Of a DNA stretch of 44,689 bases, positions 33,220 to 41,619 are shown one piece after another; the stretch's first letter is position 1, and each line of letters opens with the position of its first letter. The position numbers and the translations under genes are program-made. The notes beneath the pieces are model-generated. The model saw only the letters and a program-made list of their open reading frames with translations. It did no database searches and had not been told where the DNA came from. Source of the stretch: an uncultured Lachnospiraceae bacterium. Its GTDB lineage: Bacteria > Bacillota > Clostridia > Lachnospirales > Lachnospiraceae. The stretch is from NCBI GenBank assembly GCA_946405625.1, contig CAMJHQ010000030.1, positions 1 through 44,689 of the forward strand, read 5' to 3'.

Positions 33220-33756
33220 CTATTTGTTTTCTCTGTCCAAAAATACTCTGGAGCCTGTGGCGCCCATTTGACCTTGATATTTACCTCTATAAGGATTCAT
33301 CGCATAATCATCCATTTCTGCGAAAACTAATTGTCCAACCCTTCTTCCGGCCTTCAATTCAATTGCACATTTATTGGCATTGAACAGTTCTAATGTTATC
33401 TCCCCCTTAAAACCTGGATCAACCCATCCAGCATTCTGTATAAAGAGCCCCATTCTGCCAAGAGAACTTCTTCCCTCCACAAACGCTGTCAGGTTATCTG
33501 GAAGTTCGAAGTATTCCATTGTTGTTGCGAGAACAAATTGTCCCGGCAAAATTAAATATGTATCTGTTGTAATTGTTTTATACTTTATTTCGTTTTCAAG
33601 AGTAATAATTCCAGATGGAGTGTCATCAACAATACTAAATGTGTTTCCAAGTCTTATATCGATACTTGCTGGTTGTATTTGTCCTTCTGTAATGGGTTTA
33701 ACTACCAAAGTTCCTTCTTTTATCATTTTGTCCATGGTTCTGTCTGAAAGTATCAT
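33220..33756 (-). CDS. dcd: dCTP deaminase
   Basis: Dcd deaminates dCTP to dUTP (or to dUMP in bifunctional forms), feeding thymidylate synthesis. The 178-residue protein has the trimer motifs QPASIDIRLGN and EGRSSLGRMGL and the catalytic Glu123 in GFKGEITLEL. The GWVDPGFKGEIT segment resembles both plain Dcd and the Dcd-Dut type, so dUTPase activity cannot be excluded. The C-terminal tail (YRGKYQGQMGATGSR) is the flexible lid. GGAGG lies just before the ATG. It precedes a GNAT gene and is followed upstream by an unrelated peptidase, so this two-gene unit may be an insertion. Confidence 0.93.
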   Translation of the reverse strand: MILSDRTMDKMIKEGTLVVKPITEGQIQPASIDIRLGNTFSIVDDTPSGIITLENEIKYKTITTDTYLILPGQFVLATTMEYFELPDNLTAFVEGRSSLGRMGLFIQNAGWVDPGFKGEITLELFNANKCAIELKAGRRVGQLVFAEMDDYAMNPYRGKYQGQMGATGSRVFLDRENK

Positions 33757-33839
33757 GTCATCCTCCTGTTTAAATATTCGAATCCAATTGATGTGGAAAA
33801 CTGTAATTTACTTCTTTTATGGACTTATACTCAAATTCT

Positions 33840-35297
33840 TTACAGTGCTTCGAGAACATTAAGCAGATAATCCCAGGTCCTTTTAACACTTTCGAGATCC
33901 AGTGATTCATTAGGTGTATGGACATCCTTCATATCAGGCCCGATGGATATCGTATCAAGTCCGTCAATCTTACTCTCGAACAGACCGCATTCCACACCTG
34001 CATGCATTGATTCGACAATCGGACTGTTTCCATACAGCTGCTTAAATACGGAGATCATGGTGTTTCTGAGAGGCGAGTCCTTTTTGTACTGCCATGCCGG
34101 ATAGTTTCCGGAAAAACTCAGGGATGCCTTAAGCTGAATTGCAAGACATTCCAGCTTGAACATCAGCTCACCCTTCTTTGTATCTACACTGCTTCGTAAA
34201 CAATAGGACATTGTGACCTCACCGGCTACGGTGTTTACGATTCCGAGATTGAGAGAGGTCTCTACGAGATCCGGAAAATCCTGGCACATAGACTGAACAC
34301 CGTTAGGGGTCAGGAGAAGTGCCGATATAATTCTCTTTGAATGCTTTTCGGAAATAGCAAAATCAGCCTTATAATCCGTGAGGAATTCGACATTTACCGA
34401 AAGCTCCGGATCCGTCACGGAAAACTCGGACTTAAAGATTCGGCCAAGTTTATTTACTGTCTGTGTAAATGAATCATTCAGACAATTGGAGTTGAGAGTT
34501 ATGATAACCGTACATTCTCTCGGAATTGCATTATCCTTAGTTCCGCCCGAAATCTTAACAAGACTGATAGGGAATTCCTTATTAAGAAGATAAAGCAGAC
34601 GTCCCATCAGGGTATTGGCATTGGCACGTCCCTTATCTATCTCGGTTCCCGAGTGTCCGCCCAGCAGACCGGATATCTGAAGCTTTATCGGAAGGGAATC
34701 CTTTTCTGCAGGGACCGTATCATATGGAATACGCAGGACTCCAAGTGCACCGCCTGCGCATCCTGCAAGGAGATGGCCTTCTTCTTCCGAGTCGAGGTTT
34801 ATAAGACGTTTTCCTTTGAGAGGAGTCGTATCAAGTGCATGTGCTCCTTCCATACCGATCTCTTCATCAACGGTGAAGATTACCTCAAGAGGAGGATGGC
34901 TTATGGAATCGGATTCGAGGATTGCCATGCAATATGCAAGTGCAATTCCGTCATCTCCGCCGAGAGTGGTTCCATCAGCTGATAGAATTCCGTTATCTAC
35001 GATAAGTCGGAGTCCGTCTGTTGAGAAGTCTATATCAGAGTCAGCTTCCTTCTCACATACCATATCCATATGTCCCTGAAGAATAACAGGTTCTTCGTTT
35101 TCACGGCCGGGACTTCCTGATTTAAAGATTATGATATTGTTCAGTTCATCCTGAATGCATCTGAGACCGAGTGAATCGGCAAAGGCTTTCAGGTAATCGC
35201 TTATTCTTTTTGTGTCGCGTGAACCATGAGGAATACTGCAGATTTCTTCAAAATGGCTGAGCACTGCAGCCGGCTCAATTCCTTCAAGTTTTTTCAT
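33840..35297 (-). CDS. pepD: Aminoacyl-histidine dipeptidase (M20C, PepD)
   Basis: PepD is a cytosolic zinc dipeptidase of low sequence specificity. The 485-residue product fits M20C and shows the metal motif LQGHMDMV (His76, Asp78), GGDDG (Asp115/116 region), the catalytic/metal pair DEEIG (Glu145, Glu146), and a lid domain with GLLGGHSGTEIDKGRAN. A final His-containing MHAGVECG motif supplies a zinc ligand. GGAGG precedes the ATG. A YdcF-like gene lies upstream on the same strand with a 71-base gap. Confidence 0.94.
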   Translation of the reverse strand: MKKLEGIEPAAVLSHFEEICSIPHGSRDTKRISDYLKAFADSLGLRCIQDELNNIIIFKSGSPGRENEEPVILQGHMDMVCEKEADSDIDFSTDGLRLIVDNGILSADGTTLGGDDGIALAYCMAILESDSISHPPLEVIFTVDEEIGMEGAHALDTTPLKGKRLINLDSEEEGHLLAGCAGGALGVLRIPYDTVPAEKDSLPIKLQISGLLGGHSGTEIDKGRANANTLMGRLLYLLNKEFPISLVKISGGTKDNAIPRECTVIITLNSNCLNDSFTQTVNKLGRIFKSEFSVTDPELSVNVEFLTDYKADFAISEKHSKRIISALLLTPNGVQSMCQDFPDLVETSLNLGIVNTVAGEVTMSYCLRSSVDTKKGELMFKLECLAIQLKASLSFSGNYPAWQYKKDSPLRNTMISVFKQLYGNSPIVESMHAGVECGLFESKIDGLDTISIGPDMKDVHTPNESLDLESVKRTWDYLLNVLEAL

Positions 35298-35368
35298 AGC
35301 TACCTCCGATGAAAAATAAAATACCTTACATACATTTCCTATCGACGATCTACATATGATGTCTGAAG

Positions 35369-36010
35369 TTAAAATAAATTGTTAAATATCCGGTAAAAGC
35401 AGTACCCGATATAAATGGTGCTTTCTCTCAACAGAAAATCAAGCTTGCTTTCAAAGCTGGTATACATGGTTGAAGGTGTAGGAGAGCTGTAAGCATTGAT
35501 ACCGACATCCTTTGCAAAAAGCATTGCTCTCTTCATATGCATCGGATCACTTACGATCAGGGCACTCGAGAACCCGTTTTCATCCATGATAGTCTTGGCG
35601 TTTTCCAGATTGCTGAGAGTTGTCTCCGACTCCTCTTCAAGGAGAATATCTTCTTCGGGGATACCCTGTTCCATAAGGTACATGCCTGCGACATATGCAT
35701 CACTCAGATAGCTGCCCTCACCGATTCCGCCGGTTACCAGAATTTTATCGGCATAACCTTCATTATATAATGTGATGCTGTGATTTAACCGTTCGCGGAA
35801 TACCGGTGAAACTCCGTCCGAAGACAGTGCGGCTCCGAGGACGATTATAACATCCGCTTTTTGACGCTGGTCCTTATGAGAATATCTCCATATTGATACA
35901 GAAGTAAAACCGAATACCAATGCAACGATCAGTATAAGGATGAGGAAAAATCGAAGAACTTTCTTTTTTCCGCTTTTCCCTTTTTCGGTCTTATTAGTTT
36001 CTTTCTTCAT
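35369..36010 (-). CDS. YdcF/SanA-like membrane protein (DUF218)
   Basis: This 213-residue protein belongs to the DUF218 (YdcF, SanA, ElyC) family. It has a basic start, one transmembrane helix (about residues 20-42), then the extracytoplasmic domain with the family motif DVIIVLGAALSSDGVSPVFRERL, followed by ILVTGG and the SETTLSNLENAK helix. In E. coli, ElyC and SanA affect envelope integrity, but the biochemical role is unresolved. The exact start is uncertain: ATG 36010 is chosen; ATG 36022 and GTG 36028 are alternatives, and all have weak ribosome sites. It probably sits in an operon with pepD downstream. Confidence 0.85.
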   Translation of the reverse strand: MKKETNKTEKGKSGKKKVLRFFLILILIVALVFGFTSVSIWRYSHKDQRQKADVIIVLGAALSSDGVSPVFRERLNHSITLYNEGYADKILVTGGIGEGSYLSDAYVAGMYLMEQGIPEEDILLEEESETTLSNLENAKTIMDENGFSSALIVSDPMHMKRAMLFAKDVGINAYSSPTPSTMYTSFESKLDFLLRESTIYIGYCFYRIFNNLF

Positions 36011-36147
36011 AATAAAACTCATTTCCACTTTTTAAATCGTACATTATTATAACATATAAGATAATGAATCACATTCATTTCGTTAAAAATCATACAAAAA
36101 CTCAGTTTGTATTATGAAATAACCGAAGCTCCGGAGGAGCGAGACTA

Positions 36148-36176
36148 TAGAAAAACATCTGCAGATGAGTTATAAT
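36148..36176 (+). promoter_or_regulatory. Possible promoter of the acyltransferase operon, with palindrome
   Basis: TATAAT at 36171-36176 has a weak TAGAAA -35 box 17 bases upstream (36148-36153). The spacer carries a perfect 12-bp palindrome, CATCTGCAGATG (36156-36167), which may be an operator. The first gene of the operon starts at 36238. Confidence 0.45.
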
Positions 36177-36237
36177 AATTTAGTTATGGGAAATGCATTG
36201 CCCATAGGTCGATATTATGATCAAAGGGGTGTATCCA

Positions 36238-36429
36238 ATGAAACGAATAATAAGGAATATGGCAAAATGCAATAAATGCGGGGATGTGATCGAGTCGAAG
36301 GCAAGATGCAATCCCGTCAGCTGTTCCTGCGGAAGTATAACCATAGATGGCGGAAAGTTTTATCTTAAGAGAACCTGCAAGTTCAGTGAAGATGATCTGA
36401 CGGAAATGAGTGAGTATGAAGAGAAGTAG
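36238..36429 (+). CDS. Small cysteine-rich (zinc-ribbon-like) protein
   Basis: The 63-residue product contains CNKCG and a later CSCG, spaced like a two-knuckle zinc ribbon, with further Cys residues in ARCNP and KRTCKF. It probably binds one zinc. The start is ATG 36238, with AAGGGG eight bases upstream; ATG 36217 has none. The following acyltransferase starts inside its 3' end (14-base overlap), so the two are translationally coupled. Its function is unknown. It could bind nucleic acid or act as a partner of the membrane protein at 37.8 kb, which carries a similar ribbon. Confidence 0.75.
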   Translation: MKRIIRNMAKCNKCGDVIESKARCNPVSCSCGSITIDGGKFYLKRTCKFSEDDLTEMSEYEEK

Positions 36430-37693
36430 ATTAAAATGGAATAAACTGGATAATACGGGCAATCTCTTTCCGGCCATTGCAAAACCGGGAATGAGTAATG
36501 TTTACAGGGTTTCGGTACTCCTCAAGGAAGAGATTAAGGAGGAGCTTCTTCAGAAGGCTCTTGAACAGGTGCTGCCTTACTTTGATATGTTCCAGTCATG
36601 TATGAAGAGAGGAATATTCTGGTATTATCTTGAGTCCAGTCCGGTACCTTTTCCAAAGGTAACAAAGGAGCATACTTATCCGTGCCTATATATCGATCCG
36701 GATAATAACAAGAACGACCATCTGTTCAGACTGACATATTATAAGAACAGGATAAATCTCGAGGTGTTTCATGCTGTTACGGACGGAAACGGAGCAATTG
36801 CTTTTCTTAAGGAGATAACCTATCAATATATCAGAAATGCGCATCCGGAGCTTAAGGGCAAGGTTTCGGATTTTCTTGCCGCCGAGACTTCACTTAACAA
36901 CGAAGACAGCTATGTTCAGAATTATAAGAAGAAAGAGAAGAAGACCTATAAGACTAAGAAGGCCGTGATCGTAAAAGGTGACAAGTTCATAGTCAATCAG
37001 CTTGGAATAATTCACGGTATAATCGACCTTCAGGACATCAAGAGAGTATCCAAGTCTTACGGAGTGACTATAAATCAGTATCTGGTGGGAGTTTATGCAT
37101 GGGCTATATATAAGTCCTACCTTAAACAGCATGTAAGTAAATATCCGATAAGTATAGCCTGTCCGGTAAATCTGAGGCCTTACTTTGATTCGGATACCAA
37201 TAAGAATTTCTTTGTTATGGTATCGGCAGTTTATAATGCGATGGTAAATAACGCATCCTTCGAAGAAGTTCTGAAGGCGATAGCTGAGAGTCTGAAAGAG
37301 CAGATAACGAAGGAAAATCTCGAAAGATTATTTTCCTATAATGTTTCTAATGAGATGAATATGATACTCAGAGCTATACCGCTGTTCATCAAGAAAATAG
37401 CGATAGCTCAGGTATATAATGCATCCGCAAGGGCAAACACAACAACACTGACTAATCTTGGAGTGATGAAAGTGACAGAACCTTACGGCGATTATATAGA
37501 AAGATTTCAGGCGATGCTTGCAATGTCCAAGGGGCAGAGCATAAAGTGCACGGTGCTCTCATATAATGAGAGTCTTGTGGCAACCTTCTCGGCAAGTATC
37601 TCCGAGACGGGAATTCAGAGAGCTTTCTTCAGAAAGCTTACCGATGACGGAATAAAGGTGCATATAGAAACTAACGGTGCTTATTATGAATGA
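36416..37693 (+). CDS. Condensation-domain/alcohol-acetyltransferase-like acyltransferase
   Basis: The 425-residue protein has the CoA-dependent acyltransferase (chloramphenicol acetyltransferase-like) fold, shared by NRPS condensation domains and fungal/bacterial AATase enzymes. The catalytic signature HxxxDG is HAVTDG (His119) and the second diagnostic segment is SIACPVNLRPYF, the counterpart of the NLRxFF block of the AATase family. It has no carrier-protein or NRPS modules and no membrane helix. ATG 36416 is preferred over GTG 36410. It overlaps the upstream small gene and is 89 bases before a zinc-ribbon membrane protein. Acyl donor and acceptor are unknown; transfer of an acyl group to a lipid or alcohol is an inference from the family and from the adjacent esterase. 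Confidence 0.8.
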   Translation: MKRSRLKWNKLDNTGNLFPAIAKPGMSNVYRVSVLLKEEIKEELLQKALEQVLPYFDMFQSCMKRGIFWYYLESSPVPFPKVTKEHTYPCLYIDPDNNKNDHLFRLTYYKNRINLEVFHAVTDGNGAIAFLKEITYQYIRNAHPELKGKVSDFLAAETSLNNEDSYVQNYKKKEKKTYKTKKAVIVKGDKFIVNQLGIIHGIIDLQDIKRVSKSYGVTINQYLVGVYAWAIYKSYLKQHVSKYPISIACPVNLRPYFDSDTNKNFFVMVSAVYNAMVNNASFEEVLKAIAESLKEQITKENLERLFSYNVSNEMNMILRAIPLFIKKIAIAQVYNASARANTTTLTNLGVMKVTEPYGDYIERFQAMLAMSKGQSIKCTVLSYNESLVATFSASISETGIQRAFFRKLTDDGIKVHIETNGAYYE

Positions 37694-37782
37694 TCAAAGT
37701 AATGCGAAGACAGCGGTCGTATCGCATGAGGCTTTGCAGGATTCTATCATAATATACTATGTTTAATGAAAAGGTATGATAT

Positions 37783-38490
37783 ATGGCAAAATGTATCAGA
37801 TGTAAATTAACAGTTGATGATGACTCCATGATGTGTCCACTCTGTAATGGTGTATTGGTTCGAGAAGAGTCTGAATATGCAGAGGCTGAGAAAAATGAAA
37901 AAGGAATATACATTTCAAGATCCTCAACATATCCGGATGTAGCTCCTGCACTCAGGCGTACGCAGATGATAATAAAGATCGCAATCTTTGCCGCCGTTAT
38001 TGCCGAGGTGATATCTGTTGTGGTGAATTATTATACATATAAAGGAGTATGGTGGTCACTGATAGTCGGACTGGTTCTTGCTTACGGATGTTTCACGCTG
38101 GTTTACTCTTTCAGTACCAACAGAAGTTTACAGAGGATAATAAATACGCAGTCCCTGCTGGCAGTCATAGTTATGATCGGCCTGGATTATCTTACGGGAC
38201 ATACCGGATGGGCGGTGAAATTTGCTATACCTATCATGATCATGACCATACCGATCGGTGTAGTTGTTCTGATGGTCATAAATGTAGAAAATTGGCAGAG
38301 TTACATCATGACAGAGATAGTAGTAACGGCATTTGCCGCTGTGCTTATGCTGCTCCATTTTCTAAAACTGATAAACAGTTCGATTCTTCTTCTTATTGCA
38401 TTTCTGACTTCTGCTGCAATCCTTGCGGGAACTATCATGTTCGGATCGAAGCTTGTTTCGGATGAGATAAAGAGGAGGTTCAGAGTTTAA
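37783..38490 (+). CDS. Zinc-ribbon polytopic membrane protein (DUF6320-like)
   Basis: The 235-residue protein begins with a cytoplasmic zinc ribbon (CIRC at 4-7, CPLC at 18-21) and then an acidic linker. About six transmembrane helices follow (roughly 63-83, 88-108, 118-138, 143-163, 175-195, 200-220). This layout matches what is called DUF6320 in Firmicutes, usually next to an AATase-like gene and an esterase. The function is unknown. The next gene starts within its stop codon (TAATG), so translation is coupled. An AGGAGG site for the next gene lies inside its 3' end. Confidence 0.78.
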   Translation: MAKCIRCKLTVDDDSMMCPLCNGVLVREESEYAEAEKNEKGIYISRSSTYPDVAPALRRTQMIIKIAIFAAVIAEVISVVVNYYTYKGVWWSLIVGLVLAYGCFTLVYSFSTNRSLQRIINTQSLLAVIVMIGLDYLTGHTGWAVKFAIPIMIMTIPIGVVVLMVINVENWQSYIMTEIVVTAFAAVLMLLHFLKLINSSILLLIAFLTSAAILAGTIMFGSKLVSDEIKRRFRV

Positions 38491-39440
38491 TGCAGGAATT
38501 AAGCGTAAGAGCCAGAATCATATCGGAGCTTGTGCAGATATTCAATAATACAAAATATCTGGAAAGAAAAATAGAAAACGAAGATTATGGCGAGAGTGAG
38601 ATGGATAAGCCGTTCAGATATCCCGAGAATTACAGCTCGGAGATTATCGATATGGGCGATTTCAGAATGGAAAAGCTCTGCAGAACAGACATAGAAAGTG
38701 AATGGGCTGTGCTGCATTTCCACGGAGGCGGATATCTGGCTCCGTTTTCAAATCATTACAGAACTATGGCGGGATTATATAGCGAGGTGGCAGATGGTGC
38801 AATGGTTCTTTCTGTTGATTACAGAGTTGCACCTGAGTTTACTTATCCGGCAGCGGTAGATGATGCATACAGGGCTTATAAATGGCTTCAGGAGCAAGGA
38901 ATTTCACCGGAAAGAATTATCCTCGGAGGTGACTCGGCCGGAGGAGGACTTGCTATGGCACTGTGTCATAGACTGAAAAAACTCGGAGAAGCACTTCCTG
39001 CAGGAATAGTAGGTATGTCGCCATGGACAGATCAGACAACAAGCGGCAGCTCTTATACTGCCAATCGTGAGATAGATCCCGTATTCGGCGGAACAAAGGG
39101 AGAGATAGTTTTCAATAATCCATATGCAGGTGATACGGATCCGAGAAATCCGGAGATTTCACCGCTCTTCGGAGATTTCAGCGGATTTCCGCCGATGCTT
39201 ATTCAGGTGGGTACGGAAGAAATACTGCTCAGTGATTCTCAGGCTGTTGCCGAGAAAGCGCATGCCGCGGGAGTTAAAGTCAGACTATCGGTATATGAGG
39301 GAATGTTCCATGTTTTCCAGCTGTCGGCACTGCTTATGCCTGAATCGAAGAAGGCATGGTTTGAAGTGAAGCGTTTTATGAATGAGATAATAGGCAGGTC
39401 ATCCGATGATGGCTCGTATGAGGAATCGTCAGATGAATAG
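38490..39440 (+). CDS. Alpha/beta hydrolase (HSL/acetylesterase-like)
   Basis: This is a cytosolic serine esterase of the hormone-sensitive-lipase (Aes) group. The oxyanion motif HGGG (78-81), the nucleophile elbow GDSAGG with Ser149, and a late GMFHVF carrying the catalytic His are all present. The acidic member is probably within GTEEILLSDS. The 316-residue length is typical. The acyl ester it cleaves is not known. Because it shares a stop/start overlap with the zinc-ribbon membrane protein and follows an acyltransferase, it may remove or edit the same acyl group. Confidence 0.88.
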   Translation: MQELSVRARIISELVQIFNNTKYLERKIENEDYGESEMDKPFRYPENYSSEIIDMGDFRMEKLCRTDIESEWAVLHFHGGGYLAPFSNHYRTMAGLYSEVADGAMVLSVDYRVAPEFTYPAAVDDAYRAYKWLQEQGISPERIILGGDSAGGGLAMALCHRLKKLGEALPAGIVGMSPWTDQTTSGSSYTANREIDPVFGGTKGEIVFNNPYAGDTDPRNPEISPLFGDFSGFPPMLIQVGTEEILLSDSQAVAEKAHAAGVKVRLSVYEGMFHVFQLSALLMPESKKAWFEVKRFMNEIIGRSSDDGSYEESSDE

Positions 39441-39472
39441 TCGGTAAATGCGTTATAAGAAGGGGGATTACG

Positions 39473-40240
39473 ATGAAGGGATTTCTTGTTGTAAGCAGAG
39501 GAACTGCAGAAGCGGATATCAGAGAAAGATATCTCAGGGAACTCGAACTTCTTATAGAAGAAAGAAATGAAGGGATTCCTGTAAGAAGAGCCTTTACAAA
39601 TTCGGAAATTAGGCGTAAAGTTAGAGAACTGACCGGCGAGAACGTGCAGAGTGTCAAGGCTGCAATGTTCTCTATGAAGGAGGAAGGTGTTACAGACCTT
39701 TATATCCTGTCTACGCATGTTGTTGCGGGTGAAGATTACAGACAGATGAGTGAAGACTTATCGGGTTGTGCGTCTATGTTTAATTCCCTTCATGTAGCAA
39801 GACCTCTTGTGGAGGACGGAAATGATTTCGATCTCTGTGCGAGAGCACTTCACAGTGTTTTCGGTGACAGGGTTGGTGAAGACTGCCTTATTCTTATGGC
39901 CAGAGGCTTTGATGATCCTGATACGGAGGAAGTATTTGAAAAGCTTGAAAGAACGGTTGCGGAACGTTTCGGGGGAAGGGCTTATATAGCTACTTTGAAC
40001 GGCAGGAGAAATCTGACTACCGTGCTTATGGATATGAGACGTCAGGGCAGGAGCGGAAGAGTTACGGTTGCACCGTTCAGTTTCATCCTCGGTGATATGG
40101 GTTATCATATTGCTGGAGGCGAGAATTCTTATGAAGACAGATTATCCAATCAGGGATATGAGACAGATATAGTAGAAGACGGATTGGGAATACATGATGC
40201 ATTTCTGAGACTATATCTTAAACATTTATATGAGGCTTAG
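39473..40240 (+). CDS. CbiK-like (sirohydrochlorin cobaltochelatase family) protein with altered active site
   Basis: The 255-residue protein follows the CbiK chelatase fold: an N-terminal FLVVSRGTA, a substrate loop TNSEIRRKV, and the well-conserved STHVVAGEDYRQM. But the catalytic residues of true CbiK seem lost. The Met-Gly-His-Gly motif reads MARG (142-145, Arg144 in place of His). The Glu of the Glu-Gly pair is Asn176 (TLNGRR). In GDHANNDMAG-type sequence the His is replaced (GDMGYHIAGG, 207-216), with a His two or more positions away. The last motif may move the metal site. It is not next to cobalamin genes; trkA follows, its ribosome site overlapping this stop. It could chelate another metal, bind a tetrapyrrole, or be non-catalytic. 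Family membership is fairly sure and the activity is not. Confidence 0.75.
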   Translation: MKGFLVVSRGTAEADIRERYLRELELLIEERNEGIPVRRAFTNSEIRRKVRELTGENVQSVKAAMFSMKEEGVTDLYILSTHVVAGEDYRQMSEDLSGCASMFNSLHVARPLVEDGNDFDLCARALHSVFGDRVGEDCLILMARGFDDPDTEEVFEKLERTVAERFGGRAYIATLNGRRNLTTVLMDMRRQGRSGRVTVAPFSFILGDMGYHIAGGENSYEDRLSNQGYETDIVEDGLGIHDAFLRLYLKHLYEA

Positions 40241-40251
40241 GAGGATTAGCC

Positions 40252-41610
40252 GTGAATATCATAATAGCCGGCTGCGGAAAGGTCGGAAAAACGATAGCTA
40301 TGAGGCTCTGTGAAGAAGGGCATCAGGTAACGGTAATAGATATTGATGAAAATGCGCTGCAGGCCGTGAAGAGTTCACTCGATGTTATGGGCTATCACGG
40401 AGACTGCACAAGTATCAAGGTGCTTGAAGAAGCGGGGATCAGACATACTGATCTCCTTATTACTGTAACAAGTGATGATGAGAAGAATATGCTCACCTGC
40501 CTTGTAGCGAGGAAGGTCGGCGGATGCCAGACGATAGCAAGAGTAAGAAGTCCTCAATATGCGGAGGATATTAAATATATTAAAGATGATCTCGGACTTT
40601 CAATGTCCATTAATCCTGAGAAGGTTGCTGCCGATGAAATGATAAGGCTTATTCAGATTCCTTCGGCACTTGAGGTTGAAACCTTCGCCAAGGGAAGGGT
40701 AAATCTTATAAGCTTTGCTGTTGCTGAAGGTTCGATGCTTGACGGACTTCGCCTTAAGAATCTGCATTCAAAGATCGGAATGAATGCTCTTATCTGTGTG
40801 GCAGCAAGGGGAGATTACGTAGTTATACCTGACGGTGAATATGAGATCAAAGCGGGAGACAGACTTTGGGTAACACTGTCGCTTGCAGATATAAATACAT
40901 TTTTTAACAAGGTTGGTATCAAAACTAAAACTATAAAAGATGTACTTATAGCCGGCGGCGGAACGATGACATATTATCTGGCCAAAAAGCTGATCAGTCT
41001 CAAAATTAATGTCAAGATTATCGAGATAAATCCGAAGAGAGCAGACGAACTTTCGGAGAAACTGCCTAAGGCTATGATAATCTGCGGAGATGCGACGGAT
41101 AAGAGTCTTCTTACAGAAGAAGCATTGGATGAAATGGATGCTGTATGTTCATTGATGAATGAGGATGAGGAGAATATACTGCTTTCTCTTTTTGCACATA
41201 AGAATTCGTCAGCAAAGATCATGACGAGAATCCACAGAGATTCTTATGAGGAACTTGTTTCGGAACTTCCTGTAGGTCAGACCATAGCGACTAAGAAGCT
41301 TACGTCAGACTATATTGTCAGATATATCAGAGCTATGCAGAACAGTCTCGGAAGTGAGGTTGAAACACTTTACAGACTGGTAGACGGAAGAGTTGAGGCA
41401 CTTGAGTTTAATATCGGTTCGGGATTCATCGGATCAGGCAAGAGTCTGAAGGATCTTCCGCTGATCAGCGGAACACTTATCTGCTGTATCTACAGGGGCG
41501 GTAAGATTATACGACCGGGCGGAAATGATTGCCTCGAAGCCGGAGACAGTGTTGTTCTTGTTACGACACACAAGGGAATAAACAGTCTTGATGAAATTAT
41601 AAGGAGATAA
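40252..41610 (+). CDS. trkA: Trk potassium transport regulatory subunit TrkA
   Basis: TrkA is the cytosolic NAD(H)/nucleotide-binding gating ring of the Trk/Ktr potassium uptake system. The 452-residue protein has two tandem RCK modules. The first Rossmann motif is GCGKVGKTIAMRL (7-19) with an acidic strand end in VIDIDENAL; the second is GGGTMTYYLAKKL, where the first GxGxxG is modified. RCK_C domains follow each. It starts with GTG at 40252, supported by AGGAGG seven bases upstream, which overlaps the previous stop codon. trkH follows after 9 bases. Confidence 0.95.
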   Translation: MNIIIAGCGKVGKTIAMRLCEEGHQVTVIDIDENALQAVKSSLDVMGYHGDCTSIKVLEEAGIRHTDLLITVTSDDEKNMLTCLVARKVGGCQTIARVRSPQYAEDIKYIKDDLGLSMSINPEKVAADEMIRLIQIPSALEVETFAKGRVNLISFAVAEGSMLDGLRLKNLHSKIGMNALICVAARGDYVVIPDGEYEIKAGDRLWVTLSLADINTFFNKVGIKTKTIKDVLIAGGGTMTYYLAKKLISLKINVKIIEINPKRADELSEKLPKAMIICGDATDKSLLTEEALDEMDAVCSLMNEDEENILLSLFAHKNSSAKIMTRIHRDSYEELVSELPVGQTIATKKLTSDYIVRYIRAMQNSLGSEVETLYRLVDGRVEALEFNIGSGFIGSGKSLKDLPLISGTLICCIYRGGKIIRPGGNDCLEAGDSVVLVTTHKGINSLDEIIRR

Positions 41611-41619
41611 ATTCATATC

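Noticed and set aside
33374-33862. Plus-strand 162-residue frame opposite dcd
   Set aside because: It has no ribosome site, is Ser/Ile-rich and lies opposite a clear enzyme gene.
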